Under the pieces are notes generated by a model. That model was not told where the DNA came from and ran no database searches. It was given only the letters and a program-made list of their open reading frames with translations. Below are positions 13,096 to 21,523 of a stretch of DNA of 31,064 bases, piece after piece. Every line of letters starts with the position of its first letter. The first letter of the stretch is position 1. The DNA lies in the IMG/VR virus record IMGVR_UViG_3300045919_000094, positions 1 through 31,064 of that record. One strand, written 5' to 3'. This DNA is from a virus. A program made the position numbers and the translations under genes.

Positions 13096-13860
13096 ATGGC
13101 TGAACTGAAGATCGCGCTCTGCGGCTCTGCGCCTGCTTCGGCACGCTCAGCGCCTTACGCTGACCCGGGCTGGAAGATCTGGGGTTGCTCACCCGGCCTG
13201 TACGGCGTCGCGCCACGGGTCGATGAGTGGTTCGAGATGCACGTCTGGGAACCCGGGCAGACCTGGTTCTCGCCCGAATACTGCCAGTGGCTTGCGGCTC
13301 TTCCCGCCCGCGGCGTCACGCTGTGGACCGGCGCGCCAGTTGCAGCCTTGCCAGGCTCTAAGGTCTACCCGGCCGATGAGATCCTGGCCGAGTTCGACCC
13401 GCAGCGCTGGTTCTGCAGCAGCAGCCTGTTCTGGATGATGGCCCGCGCGATCAAACTCGGCGCCACCACCATCGGGCTGTGGGGCGTCGACATGGCGGCC
13501 GGCGAAGAGTACGAGATGCAGCGCGCCGGCATCCACTTCCTGACCTACATAGCCCGCTCGCGCGGCATTGAGGTGGGCACACCACCCGAGTCCGATCTGT
13601 TCACGCCGCGGTTCCGCTACGGTGTGGACGAGTGGACGCACAGCTACCGCAAGACCCGGGCGCGCACCCAGGAACTGCAGGGCAGGCTGGCCCAGGCCAA
13701 GGCGCAGGCCCAGGAGGCGCTGAACGCCAGCCACTTCCTGCAAGGTGCCATTGATGACCTGAAGTACATGGGCGACACCTGGGCCGACAAGCGCGACCAC
13801 ACCGGGCCGCAAGGCTTCCCCGCGGCTTTCGTGCCGCCAACCACTGGAGCATCCGCATGA
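13096..13860 (+). CDS. Conserved phage protein with a DUF115/GT42-like pattern
   Basis: A 254-aa protein with a strong GAGGAGGG site. It begins ELKIALCGSAPASARSAPY, a glycine loop after the first beta strand, then WKIWGCSPG, and later CSSSLFWMMARAIKLGATTI followed by GLWGVDMAAGEEYEMQRAG (128-146). The order GxxP loop, Ser-rich segment, A-I-x-LG, I-x-L-x-G-x-D and Tyr resembles GT42 sialyltransferases and DUF115/Maf proteins, which transfer CMP-nonulosonates. Residues about 187-225 are a Gln/Ala-rich coiled coil. Similar proteins seem to occur in phages without sugar genes, so the general function may differ; the transferase idea is inference. Confidence 0.5.
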   Translation: MAELKIALCGSAPASARSAPYADPGWKIWGCSPGLYGVAPRVDEWFEMHVWEPGQTWFSPEYCQWLAALPARGVTLWTGAPVAALPGSKVYPADEILAEFDPQRWFCSSSLFWMMARAIKLGATTIGLWGVDMAAGEEYEMQRAGIHFLTYIARSRGIEVGTPPESDLFTPRFRYGVDEWTHSYRKTRARTQELQGRLAQAKAQAQEALNASHFLQGAIDDLKYMGDTWADKRDHTGPQGFPAAFVPPTTGASA

Positions 13861-14012
13861 CCAAGACCGAACTGCAAGCCGAACTCGCGCAGGCCCAGGC
13901 CAGCGACTCGCCGTCCGTTGCCGCAGCGATCACCGTCGCCCTGGCTGTCGCGCCAGACGATGAACCTGTCGCTGCCCCGGCGCCTGTCGAGCAGGAACCG
14001 CCAGCCGTCTGA
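13857..14012 (+). CDS. 51-aa Ala/Pro-rich small protein
   Basis: A short frame starting in an ATGA overlap with the previous gene; its stop shares a base with the terminase large subunit start (TGATG). It reads MTKTELQAELAQAQASDSPS, then alanine/valine- and proline-rich sequence with Glu and Gln to the end (EQEPPAV). No family recognised. Tight coupling on both sides supports translation. It may keep ribosomes flowing into the terminase gene. Confidence 0.55.
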   Translation: MTKTELQAELAQAQASDSPSVAAAITVALAVAPDDEPVAAPAPVEQEPPAV

Positions 14013-15625
14013 TGAGCACGCTGGACGACATCATCGCCAGGGTGGCCAAGTTGCCACCGGCTGAGCAGGCTGCGATCTACAAGGACGCGAACGCTCAGAC
14101 GGCGGCGATGAAGTGGGTGCCCAACCCGGGCCCGCAAACCGAGGCCTACTTCAGCAAGGCCGACGTGCTGCTGTACGGCGGCGAGCCGGGTGGCGGCAAG
14201 AGCCAACTGATCCTGGGCCTGGCGCACAACGAGCACCAGCGCTCGCTGATCATGCGCCGGCAGTACGGCGACCTGGACCGCATCATCGAGGACTGCTTGA
14301 AGATCCACGGCAGCCGAGACGGGTTCAACGGCAGCCCGCCGCCAAAGCTGCGTGTGACCGACAAGCAGATCATCGACTTCGCTGCGGCCAACCGCGTGGG
14401 CGATGAGCAGGGCCAGATGGGCAAGGGGCGCGACCTGCTGGGCATTGACGAGGCCACCCACTTCGCCAAGAGCCAGATCCGCTTCCTGATGGGCTGGAAC
14501 CGCAGCGATGACCCCAAGCAGCGAGTGCGAACGGTACTGGCCACCAATCCGCCGCTGAGCGCCGAAGGCCTGTGGGTCATCGAGATGTTCGCCCCGTGGC
14601 TCGATCCGACCTATCACGACCCGGCCAAGCCTGGCGAGTTGCGCTGGGTGGTGTCCGACGACGATGGCAACGACAAATGGGTGCCGGGTCAGGGCGAGTA
14701 CGAGGTGACGGTGGCCGGCAAGGTGAAACAGGTCCGCGCCACGTCACGCACCTACATCCCGGCCAGCGTCAAGGACAACCCCTACTATGTGGCCAGCGGC
14801 TACGAGCAGCAGCTGGACGCCATGCCCGAGCCGTATCGATCGCTACTGATGGGCGGATTCCGCACAGCGTTCAAGGACCAGCCCAACCAGATCATCCCGA
14901 CCAAGTGGGTGGAACTGGCACAAGCGCGGTGGAAGCCGACGCCGCCGGCCGGCGTGCCGATGTGCTCGATCGGCGTGGACGCCAGCGGCGGCGGTGAAGA
15001 CCCGATGGTGCTGTCACCTCGCTATGACGGATGGTTCTCCGAGATGGTCGAGGTGCCCGGAAAGGACATCCCGATGGACCGCGCCGGCGCCTACTGCGCG
15101 GGCATCGTCATCAGCCATCGGCGCGACCAGGCTCTGGTGGTGCTCGATATGGGCGGCGGCTACGGCGGGCCGATGTACGAGCATCTGCGCGGCAACCAGG
15201 TCGAGGTCAAGGCCTACAAGGGCGCGGAGGCTTCATCGCGCCGCACCAACGATGGCAAGCTCAAGTTCACGAACAAGCGCACCGCTGCGCTGTGGCTGTT
15301 CCGTGAAGCGCTGGACCCGGGGCAACCTGGCGGCTCGCCCATCGCGCTGCCACCGCGACCGCGCCTCATGTCCGACCTGACGGCGCCGACCTTTGAGGTC
15401 ACGCCCAACGGCATCAAGGCCGAGCCCAAGGAGCGCGTGATGGAGCGACTGGGTCGGTCGACCAATGAGGGCGACGCGGCCGTGATGTCATGGCACTACG
15501 GACCGCGTGCGATCACGCACGTTGCCGACTGGATGGACCTGACGCAGACCAAGCAAGGCCTGCGCAAGTTGCCGCAGATCGTGCCGCCTGCGCGGCAACC
15601 GCTCTCGGTTCGGAGGCGGGCGTGA
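14012..15625 (+). CDS. terL: Terminase large subunit
   Basis: The ATPase/nuclease motor that packages phage DNA through the portal. The 537-aa protein has an N-terminal ATPase with Walker A GGEPGGGKS (residues 56-64), LIMRRQYGDLDRI after it, Walker B LLGIDEATHF (142-151), and a VRTVLATNPP coupling motif. The C-terminal RNase H-like nuclease has CSIGVDASGGGEDPM and LVVLDMGGGYGGPMYEHL as its acidic blocks. Length is normal. The start shares one base with the upstream stop. It ends in a GTGA overlap with the GNAT gene. Confidence 0.93.
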   Translation: MSTLDDIIARVAKLPPAEQAAIYKDANAQTAAMKWVPNPGPQTEAYFSKADVLLYGGEPGGGKSQLILGLAHNEHQRSLIMRRQYGDLDRIIEDCLKIHGSRDGFNGSPPPKLRVTDKQIIDFAAANRVGDEQGQMGKGRDLLGIDEATHFAKSQIRFLMGWNRSDDPKQRVRTVLATNPPLSAEGLWVIEMFAPWLDPTYHDPAKPGELRWVVSDDDGNDKWVPGQGEYEVTVAGKVKQVRATSRTYIPASVKDNPYYVASGYEQQLDAMPEPYRSLLMGGFRTAFKDQPNQIIPTKWVELAQARWKPTPPAGVPMCSIGVDASGGGEDPMVLSPRYDGWFSEMVEVPGKDIPMDRAGAYCAGIVISHRRDQALVVLDMGGGYGGPMYEHLRGNQVEVKAYKGAEASSRRTNDGKLKFTNKRTAALWLFREALDPGQPGGSPIALPPRPRLMSDLTAPTFEVTPNGIKAEPKERVMERLGRSTNEGDAAVMSWHYGPRAITHVADWMDLTQTKQGLRKLPQIVPPARQPLSVRRRA

Positions 15626-16068
15626 TCTCCTACCAGCGCGAGCAAGTCGGCGACGTGATCGAAGAGATCAAGCCGCTGCTGGCGCTGCATTGGCGCGAGA
15701 TCGCGCACTACCAGGACATCGCGCTGGACCCCGACTGGGAGTTCTACCGGCGTGCGCCGGCTGTGCGTGTCTACACCGCTCGCCTGGACGGCGAGCTGAT
15801 CGGATACGGCGTGTTTTTCCTGGCGCCGAACCGGCACTACAAGCAGTCGATACAGGCGGTGCAGGACATCCTGTTTCTGCACCCCGACCACCGCGGCGGC
15901 CGAACCGGCTACCGGCTGATCAAGTTCTGTGACGAGCAAGCGAAGGCCGAGGGGGCTCAAGCGATCTACCACCACGTCAAGAGCGCGCACGACTTCGGTC
16001 CTCTGCTAGGCGCGCTGGGCTACGAACTGGTGGATCTCATCTACGCCAAGCGATTGGACAAGGAGTAG
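15622..16068 (+). CDS. GNAT-fold acetyltransferase-like protein in the head module
   Basis: A 148-aa protein; GTG at 15622 is chosen because it makes the usual GTGA overlap and the fold starts there (ISYQREQVGDVIEEI). The acetyl-CoA loop region is HPDHRGGRTGYRLIKF (87-102), after the beta strand AVQDILFL. It resembles GNAT-like proteins found between terminase and portal genes in many podoviruses, whose targets are unknown. It is not obviously related to the PseH-like protein, and its place in the virion module argues for a separate, conserved phage role. Confidence 0.75.
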   Translation: MISYQREQVGDVIEEIKPLLALHWREIAHYQDIALDPDWEFYRRAPAVRVYTARLDGELIGYGVFFLAPNRHYKQSIQAVQDILFLHPDHRGGRTGYRLIKFCDEQAKAEGAQAIYHHVKSAHDFGPLLGALGYELVDLIYAKRLDKE

Positions 16069-16071
16069 CCC

Positions 16072-16548
16072 ATGGGCGCATCAGCAGCAGCAGTGGTGGA
16101 GTATTTCGGCGGCGCAGCAACGGCAGCCGAAGGGGCAGGCGCGGCAAGTGCCGCGACCGCTGCAGGGACGGCTGGCACGGCTGCCACGGCCGGAACCGTC
16201 GCCGGCAGCGGCCTGACGGCCAGCGGCGCATCGCTCTACACGGCTGGCGGATACGCGGCTGGGTCTGGTTCATTGGTCGGCGGGGCGGCGGCCGGTACAG
16301 TTGGCGCGGCAGGCGGCACAACCCTGCTCGGTGCAGCTGCGCAGACCGGCGCATCCGCATTGGCAGCAGGCCTTGTCGGCAAAGCTCTGGCCCCCAAGAC
16401 TCCCGGACTGCCTGCTCCCACCGCCATGCCAGACCCCATGGCACAGCAAGAGGCCCGCAAGCGAGAGCTCATCAATCAAGTCTCGCGTGGGGGCCGGGCA
16501 TCCACGATGCTGACCAACACCGCGCCGGCTTCCGGAAAGCTGGGTTAA
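16072..16548 (+). CDS. Gly/Ala-rich virion protein
   Basis: A 158-aa protein. Residues 1-110 are almost wholly Ala, Gly, Thr and Ser, with glycine-zipper-like spacing (AGGYAAGSGSLVGGAAAGTV) that could insert into a membrane. The C-terminal tail (QQEARKRELINQVSRGGRAS then TMLTNTAPASGKLG) matches the end of small proteins next to the portal gene in many podoviruses. Probable minor virion or ejected protein that helps form a channel; inferred from composition and location. Confidence 0.65.
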   Translation: MGASAAAVVEYFGGAATAAEGAGAASAATAAGTAGTAATAGTVAGSGLTASGASLYTAGGYAAGSGSLVGGAAAGTVGAAGGTTLLGAAAQTGASALAAGLVGKALAPKTPGLPAPTAMPDPMAQQEARKRELINQVSRGGRASTMLTNTAPASGKLG

Positions 16549-16551
16549 GCC

Positions 16552-18183
16552 ATGGACATCAAGCAACTCAATGAAGTGGCCGATGCCCTGTTCAGCAAGA
16601 AGGCGCCGCTGAACTCCCTGCATCAAGAGGTGGCCGACAACTTCTATCCGGAGCGCGCCGACTTCACGCTGTCGCGCAGCCTGGGCACTGACTTCGCCAG
16701 CAACCTGATGAGCAGTTTCCCGGTGCGCTGCCGGCGCGACCTGGGCAACCAGTTCAGCACGATGCTGCGCCCGACAGCCAGGCCATGGTTTCACCCGGGC
16801 ATCCGCCATGAGACCAAGGTCGACAACGAGGTCAAGGGTTTTCTGGAGTGGTTTGAGAAGGTCCAGCGCAAGGCCATGTACGACCCGGCCGCGCTGCTGA
16901 CCCGCGCCACCAAGGAAGGCGACCACGACTTCGCCGCGTTCGGCCAGGCCGTGCTCAGTGTCGAGTTGAACAAGAAGGCCAACGGCATGCTCTACCGCTG
17001 CTGGCACTTGCGCGACGTGTGCTGGCAGGAAAACGAGGAAGGCGCCATCGGCTTCGTGGCCCGCAAGTGGAAGCCCACGGCGCAGATGCTGGTGCGGATC
17101 TTCGGCGACAAGGTCGACCAGAAAGTCAAGGACATCGCCGGCAAGACACCGTTTGAAGAGATCGAGTGCCGCCACATGGTGATCGACGCCGACATGTACG
17201 ACGACGATGCACGTGGCCGCCCGCGCTGGTCGCTCTGGTACGACACGGCGCACAGCAAGTTGATGGAAGCCACGCCCATCTGGGGCAAGCACTACATCAT
17301 CCCGCGCTGGCAGACCGTCAGCGGCTCGCAGTACAGCTACAGCCCCGCCACGGTGTGCGCGTTGCCTGATGCCCGCCTGCTGCAGGCCATGACGTTCACC
17401 CTGCTCGAGGCCGGCGAGAAGGCCACCAGCCCGCCGATGCTGGCCACGCAGGGCGCCGTTCGAACAGACCTGGCGCTGTATGCCGGCGGCGTGACCTGGG
17501 TGGATGAAGAGTACGACGAGCGGCTGGGTGCTGCGCTGCGCCCGCTCGAGCAGGACTTCCGAGGCTTCAACTACGGCATCGAGATGAACCAGGACACGCG
17601 CAGCATGCTACACAGCGCGTTCTTTCTGGACGCCCTGACGCTACCCCAGCGCGCCCCAGAGATGACGGCCTACGAGGTCGGCCAGAGGGTGCAGGAGTAC
17701 ATCCGCAATGCGCTGCCCATCTTCGAGCCGATGGAGATGGAATACAACGCCGCACTGTGCGACGAGACCTTCGACCTGCTGTGGCGCAACGGCGGCTTCG
17801 GTGACCCTCGCGCGTGGCCCAAGAAACTGCACGGCGCCGACATTGCGTTCAATTTCGAAAGCCCGCTGCACGACGCCATCGAGCAGCAGAAGGGCGAGAA
17901 GTTCCAGCAGGCCCAGGCCCTGATCGGATCGGCCATGGCGCTGGACCCGTCGTGCGCTTTCCTGCCCAAGACCGAGGTGGCGCTGCGCGAGGCCCTGCTG
18001 GGCATCGGCGTGCCGGCTGCATGGGTCAACTCCGAGGCCTACGTCACCGAGCAGAAGGCCAACCAGGAGCAACTCATGGCGCAACAGCAGAAGCTCGCGT
18101 TGCTGCAGCAGGCCAGCGAGTCGGCCAAGAACATCGGCCAGTCGGGCATGGTGCCGCAGCAGGGCATGCCGGCGGCGGCGTAA
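16552..18183 (+). CDS. Portal (head-to-tail connector) protein, T7 gp8-like
   Basis: A 543-aa protein expected to form the dodecameric ring at one capsid vertex that binds terminase during packaging and the tail afterwards. The N-terminus NSLHQEVADNFYPERADFTL, then RDLGNQFSTMLRPTARPWF, CWQENEEGAIGFVARKW, and the FEPMEMEYNAALCDETFDLL block near residue 400 are typical of podovirus head-to-tail connecting proteins (PF12236). A Gln-rich tail (EQLMAQQQKLALLQQ) may project into the capsid as a barrel. Length is normal. Confidence 0.93.
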   Translation: MDIKQLNEVADALFSKKAPLNSLHQEVADNFYPERADFTLSRSLGTDFASNLMSSFPVRCRRDLGNQFSTMLRPTARPWFHPGIRHETKVDNEVKGFLEWFEKVQRKAMYDPAALLTRATKEGDHDFAAFGQAVLSVELNKKANGMLYRCWHLRDVCWQENEEGAIGFVARKWKPTAQMLVRIFGDKVDQKVKDIAGKTPFEEIECRHMVIDADMYDDDARGRPRWSLWYDTAHSKLMEATPIWGKHYIIPRWQTVSGSQYSYSPATVCALPDARLLQAMTFTLLEAGEKATSPPMLATQGAVRTDLALYAGGVTWVDEEYDERLGAALRPLEQDFRGFNYGIEMNQDTRSMLHSAFFLDALTLPQRAPEMTAYEVGQRVQEYIRNALPIFEPMEMEYNAALCDETFDLLWRNGGFGDPRAWPKKLHGADIAFNFESPLHDAIEQQKGEKFQQAQALIGSAMALDPSCAFLPKTEVALREALLGIGVPAAWVNSEAYVTEQKANQEQLMAQQQKLALLQQASESAKNIGQSGMVPQQGMPAAA

Positions 18184-18186
18184 TCG

Positions 18187-18465
18187 ATGGCGACCAAACC
18201 AGTCACCCGGGCGGCTGGCCCGCACATCCCGCCACCCTACGAGTTGGCCGATGCGAGCGCGCTGCAGGCCCTGCAGCGCGGTGTGGCCACCGAGGACCAG
18301 CAGCAGCGGGCCCTGAAGTGGGTCATCGAGCAGGCGGCCGGTACCTACCAGTTCAACTACTACCCGACCGACCGCGACACCGCGTTCGCGCTGGGTCGTG
18401 GGTTCGTCGGGCAGCAGGTCGTGAAGCTGCTCAAGGTCAACGTCAGCGCCCTGAGGAGGGATTGA
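18187..18465 (+). CDS. Bbp19-like phage protein
   Basis: A 92-aa protein directly after the portal gene. After a Pro-rich start, the block RALKWVIEQAAGTYQFNYYP followed by TDRDTAFALGRGFVGQQVVK corresponds to the Bbp19 domain named from Bordetella phage BPP-1, which has the same position in many podoviruses. Function is not known; its position suggests a head or connector accessory. It supports placing this genome with BPP-1/BcepC6B-type phages. Confidence 0.7.
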   Translation: MATKPVTRAAGPHIPPPYELADASALQALQRGVATEDQQQRALKWVIEQAAGTYQFNYYPTDRDTAFALGRGFVGQQVVKLLKVNVSALRRD

Positions 18466-18466
18466 A

Positions 18467-19477
18467 ATGTGGAAACGAAATGGTGTTCACCGCGCGCCCG
18501 ATGGTGATGGCGGATCGAGCGGCGGCGATGGTGCGGCGCCCGTAGCCAATGCAGCGCCCACGACCCCAGCGGCTGCCCCGGCCGCTCCAGCGGCGGCTGC
18601 CGCACCGGCAAGTGGTGCACCGGCTGCAGCACCAGCTGCGCCAGGCGCACCAGCAACACCCGCGGCACCGGCCACCCCAGAACCCGTCAAGGCCAACTGG
18701 CCCGAGAATTGGCGCGAGACCGTCAGCAAGGACGACGCCAAGAAGCTGACGCGGCTGCAACGCTACGCCTCGCCCGAGGCTGCCATCGATGCTCTGATCG
18801 AAGCGCAGAACCGCATCAGCAAAGGCGAGCTCAAGCCGGTGCTGGGTAAGAACCCGACGGCCGAGCAGGTTGCCGAGTACCGCGCCGCGGTAGGCATCCC
18901 CGCCGCGCCCGACAAGTACGACCTGGGTGATGCAGCCAAGGCCATCGATGCCGGCCTGTTGTCCGAGGTGCTGAAGGAGGCGCACGCCACCAACCAGACG
19001 CCAGATCAGGTCAAGGGCACACTGAAGGCCTGGCAGCAGATCACCAACCAGGTCGCCGATGCGCGCGCCGCGGAAGACCTGCGGCTGCAGCAGACCACAG
19101 ACGATGAGATGCGCGCCGAGTGGGGCGCCGAGTACACGCGCACCGTCAACCTGATCCACGGCCTGCTGGATGGCAACACCTCGCAGCCGCTCAAGGAGTC
19201 GTTGCTTGGCGGCCGACTGGCCGACGGCACGCCCATCGGCAGCAGCCCGGCCGCGCTTCGTTTGCTGGCCAGTCTGGCGCTTATCCAGAACCCGGCCGGC
19301 GTCGTCGTGCCAGGCGCTGGCGGCAACCAGATGGAGGGCGTCGAGAGTGAGATCGACAAGATCGAAACCACGATGCGCAAGGACCGCGCGGGCTACAACC
19401 GAGACGAGAAAATGCAGGCCCGCTACCGCGAACTGCTCGGTGCACGCGAGAAGTTGAAGCCGCGCCGACAGGCCTGA
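18467..19477 (+). CDS. Capsid scaffolding/assembly protein
   Basis: A 336-aa protein with a strong GAGGAGGG site before ATG 18467. Residues about 15-75 are a low-complexity Ala/Pro/Gly stretch. The rest is charged and helical: NWPENWRETVSKDDAKKLTR, then EAQNRISKGELKPVLGKNPT, AAPDKYDLGDAAKAID and a C-terminal coiled-coil-like EMQ/KDRAGYNRDEKMQARYRELL region. A helical, acidic/charged protein directly before the major capsid gene is the usual scaffold arrangement. It is expected to guide procapsid assembly and leave or be degraded. Confidence 0.8.
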   Translation: MWKRNGVHRAPDGDGGSSGGDGAAPVANAAPTTPAAAPAAPAAAAAPASGAPAAAPAAPGAPATPAAPATPEPVKANWPENWRETVSKDDAKKLTRLQRYASPEAAIDALIEAQNRISKGELKPVLGKNPTAEQVAEYRAAVGIPAAPDKYDLGDAAKAIDAGLLSEVLKEAHATNQTPDQVKGTLKAWQQITNQVADARAAEDLRLQQTTDDEMRAEWGAEYTRTVNLIHGLLDGNTSQPLKESLLGGRLADGTPIGSSPAALRLLASLALIQNPAGVVVPGAGGNQMEGVESEIDKIETTMRKDRAGYNRDEKMQARYRELLGAREKLKPRRQA

Positions 19478-19653
19478 GCAAACTCGGCTCGCAATTTGAC
19501 GGCATGCAGGCGCGCACGCAAAGTGCGGCCTGCTTACCGAGTAGCAAGGCCCCGTTGGCGGGCCGCCGGCCCCTGTGAAGGACACCCCGGCGAACAGCCA
19601 CAGAACGGACACCCCGAGCGACGGTTGATCCCAACCCTCTCAAGGAGACCATC
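19478..19653 (+). promoter_or_regulatory. Non-coding leader before the major capsid gene
   Basis: At 176 bases this is the longest gap without a supported gene. It holds a hairpin at 19506-19533 (GCAGGCGCGCAC / GTGCGGCCTGC, loop GCAAA), a short GC hairpin at 19560-19572 (GGGCC-GCC-GGCCC), and GGACACCCC twice within about 30 bases. TTGACG at 19496-19501 with CAAAGT 17 bases later is a weak sigma70-like candidate. CAAGGAG serves the capsid gene. The likely purpose is separate control, processing or stabilisation of capsid mRNA; neither hairpin has a T-run. Confidence 0.4.
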
Positions 19654-20505
19654 GTGTCCGATTCAGCATTCCAAATTCAGTACAAGCAGGAATTCATCCA
19701 GGCCTTCGAAGCCCATTCGACCTTGCTGCGTGACACCGTCACCACCGAGGCCGTCATCAAGGGCCAGCAGGCGATCTTCCTGGTCGCCGGTTCCGGCGCC
19801 GCCTCGGCCGTCACCCGCGGCTTGAACGGCCGCATCCCGGCGCGCAACGACAGCAACAGCCAGAACACCGTCACGCTGCAGGAGTGGCATGACCTGGTGC
19901 GCAAGACCGGCTTCAACATCTTCGCGTCGCAGGGCAACCAGCGCGCGGTGATGCAGATGACCACGATGGCCGTGATCAACCGCAAGATCGATGAGTTGAT
20001 CATCAACCAGTTGAACACCGGCACGGTGACGATCGGCTCGAGCAGCACCATCCCCAACGTGTCGCTGTTCCAGAACGGCCGCGTGAAGCTCAGCAACGCT
20101 GCGGTGCCATGGGACAGCAACATCACGCTGCTGTGCCAGCCCTCGTTCCTGGCCTACATGGAGCAGGCCACCGAGTTCAGCAATGCGCAGTACGTCGACA
20201 TGCGGCCCTATGCCGGTTCGGACAACCCGAGTTGGAAGGACAAGCCGATGGCCTACCGCTGGCGCAACACGCTGCTGATCGAGCACCCGAACCTGCCGGG
20301 CAAGGGCACGACCAGCGAGAAGTCTTTCCTGTACCACAAGACCGCTGCCGGGTTTGCGGCCGACACCGCCGGCATCCAGTCGCCGGTCGGCTACGACCAG
20401 GAAAACGACTACAGCTACGCGCGCGCCTCGTGCTTCATGGGCGCACTGCTGCTGCAGAACACCGGGGTCGTTGTGATCACCGCAGACGGAAGCGCTTATG
20501 CCTGA
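19654..20505 (+). CDS. Major capsid protein
   Basis: A 283-aa protein with a GTG start after CAAGGAG. The N-terminus FQIQYKQEFIQAFEAHSTLL, then AVIKGQQAIFLVAGSG, TRGLNGRIPARND and a later WRNTLLIEHPNLPGKG block match HK97-fold capsid proteins of podoviruses in this group. Position after the scaffold and a long leader agrees. The end of the gene overlaps the third HNH gene by 8 bases. Confidence 0.88.
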   Translation: MSDSAFQIQYKQEFIQAFEAHSTLLRDTVTTEAVIKGQQAIFLVAGSGAASAVTRGLNGRIPARNDSNSQNTVTLQEWHDLVRKTGFNIFASQGNQRAVMQMTTMAVINRKIDELIINQLNTGTVTIGSSSTIPNVSLFQNGRVKLSNAAVPWDSNITLLCQPSFLAYMEQATEFSNAQYVDMRPYAGSDNPSWKDKPMAYRWRNTLLIEHPNLPGKGTTSEKSFLYHKTAAGFAADTAGIQSPVGYDQENDYSYARASCFMGALLLQNTGVVVITADGSAYA

Positions 20506-21100
20506 CCGCCTTTCTCGGGGTGATGCCTTGTTGGCCGGTGCTCGTCGGTACTACACCGGCAAGCCCTGTCCGCACGGGCATTGCGCTGAACGGTTTGTCA
20601 CCACACGAGCTTGCACCGAGTGCATGGCGTCGAAGTCGGCAGCCTGGAAGCGCAACAACCCCGAGAAGCATGCGGCACAGCATCGCGCATGGGCGAAGGC
20701 CAACCCAGAACAAGCGAGAGAACTGAAGAGTGCTGAGCAGAAACGCAACCGCGCATCGGCCAATGCTCGCAACCAACGCTACGCGGCAACGCATCGCGAA
20801 CACTTGCGCGCAAAGAACGCTGCATGGTCTGCCGCCAACCACGGCAAGCGCAATGCAACGGCGGCGAAGTACAGAGCCGCGCAACTTCAGGCAACTCCGC
20901 CATGGGCGGACCACGACCTGATCGAGGACATCTACACGCTGGCCGCAATCTACCGAGAGCATGCCGGCATGGAGGTGGATGTGGATCACATCGTTCCGCT
21001 TCAAGGCAAGCATGTCTGCGGCCTGCACGTACCGTCAAACCTCCAGCTTCTTGGCTCTCTCGCGAACAAGGCCAAATCCAACGCCTTCGCTTCGCACTGA
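20498..21100 (+). CDS. HNH homing endonuclease 3, behind the capsid gene
   Basis: A 200-aa protein whose ATG lies within the last codons of the major capsid gene. The N-terminus has a Cys/His cluster (GKPCPHGHCAERF, ACTECM) as in Zn-ribbon HNH proteins. A long Lys/Arg/Ala helical middle (about 45-130) is likely DNA-binding. The C-terminal nuclease motif is DVDHIVPLQGKHVCGLHVPS (161-180) followed by NLQLLGSLANKAKSN. It is probably mobile; insertion next to the highly conserved capsid gene is a common homing site. Confidence 0.87.
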   Translation: MPDRLSRGDALLAGARRYYTGKPCPHGHCAERFVTTRACTECMASKSAAWKRNNPEKHAAQHRAWAKANPEQARELKSAEQKRNRASANARNQRYAATHREHLRAKNAAWSAANHGKRNATAAKYRAAQLQATPPWADHDLIEDIYTLAAIYREHAGMEVDVDHIVPLQGKHVCGLHVPSNLQLLGSLANKAKSNAFASH

Positions 21101-21113
21101 AAGGAATTTCCCC

Positions 21114-21503
21114 ATGGCTTACTTCGGTTCCACCCAGGCGTCATCGATCGCCAACCCGCCGCGCCAACTCATCGCGCCCTTTGCTGTCAACCCAGCCATC
21201 ACCGGCTCGACGCAGTTCCTGTCCACGCAAGGCTCGACCGCGGCGAACAACGCCAACGGCCCGGGCGGCGGCGGCGGCGGTCTCTGGTACTACGCCAGCA
21301 CCAACGCCACCACCGACCTGACCGCGTCGAACTTCTTCAGCGACGGGTTCTACCTGGGCATGAAGGCGGGCGACCCGATCATCTGCGCATCGTTCACTTC
21401 GCTGGGCTCCAGCGTGCAGACCGCCATCGGCTGCATCGTGTCGGTGTCCACGGCCGGCGCTTCGCTGTCGACCGGCAGCCTGATGACTTCGACCTTCAAC
21501 TAA
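21114..21503 (+). CDS. Small head/decoration-type protein
   Basis: A 129-aa protein; the ATG at 21114 is chosen for its AAGGAA site and because the upstream part of the frame lies in the HNH gene. It starts MAYFGSTQASSIANPPRQLI, has a glycine run near residue 50 (GPGGGGGGLWYYAST), and then beta-rich sequence (FSDGFYLGMKAGDPIICASF). It is located right after the capsid protein and before a strong terminator, as expected for a capsid decoration protein made in high amounts. No certain family. Confidence 0.65.
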   Translation: MAYFGSTQASSIANPPRQLIAPFAVNPAITGSTQFLSTQGSTAANNANGPGGGGGGLWYYASTNATTDLTASNFFSDGFYLGMKAGDPIICASFTSLGSSVQTAIGCIVSVSTAGASLSTGSLMTSTFN

Positions 21504-21523
21504 GGCTTTGCAGCCTTGCCATC

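Noticed and set aside
12345-13103. A 252-aa frame crossing two small structural genes
   Set aside because: It covers two genes with good ribosome sites; its protein is Arg/Gln/His-rich and typical of a shadow frame.
18443-19612. Long minus-strand open frames (for example here, at 16270-17292, 13601-14617, 8742-9674, 24415-25350 and 3648-4529)
   Set aside because: All lie opposite well-supported genes with recognisable proteins. They are His/Arg/Gly-rich, have no domains, and are expected from high-GC codon use.
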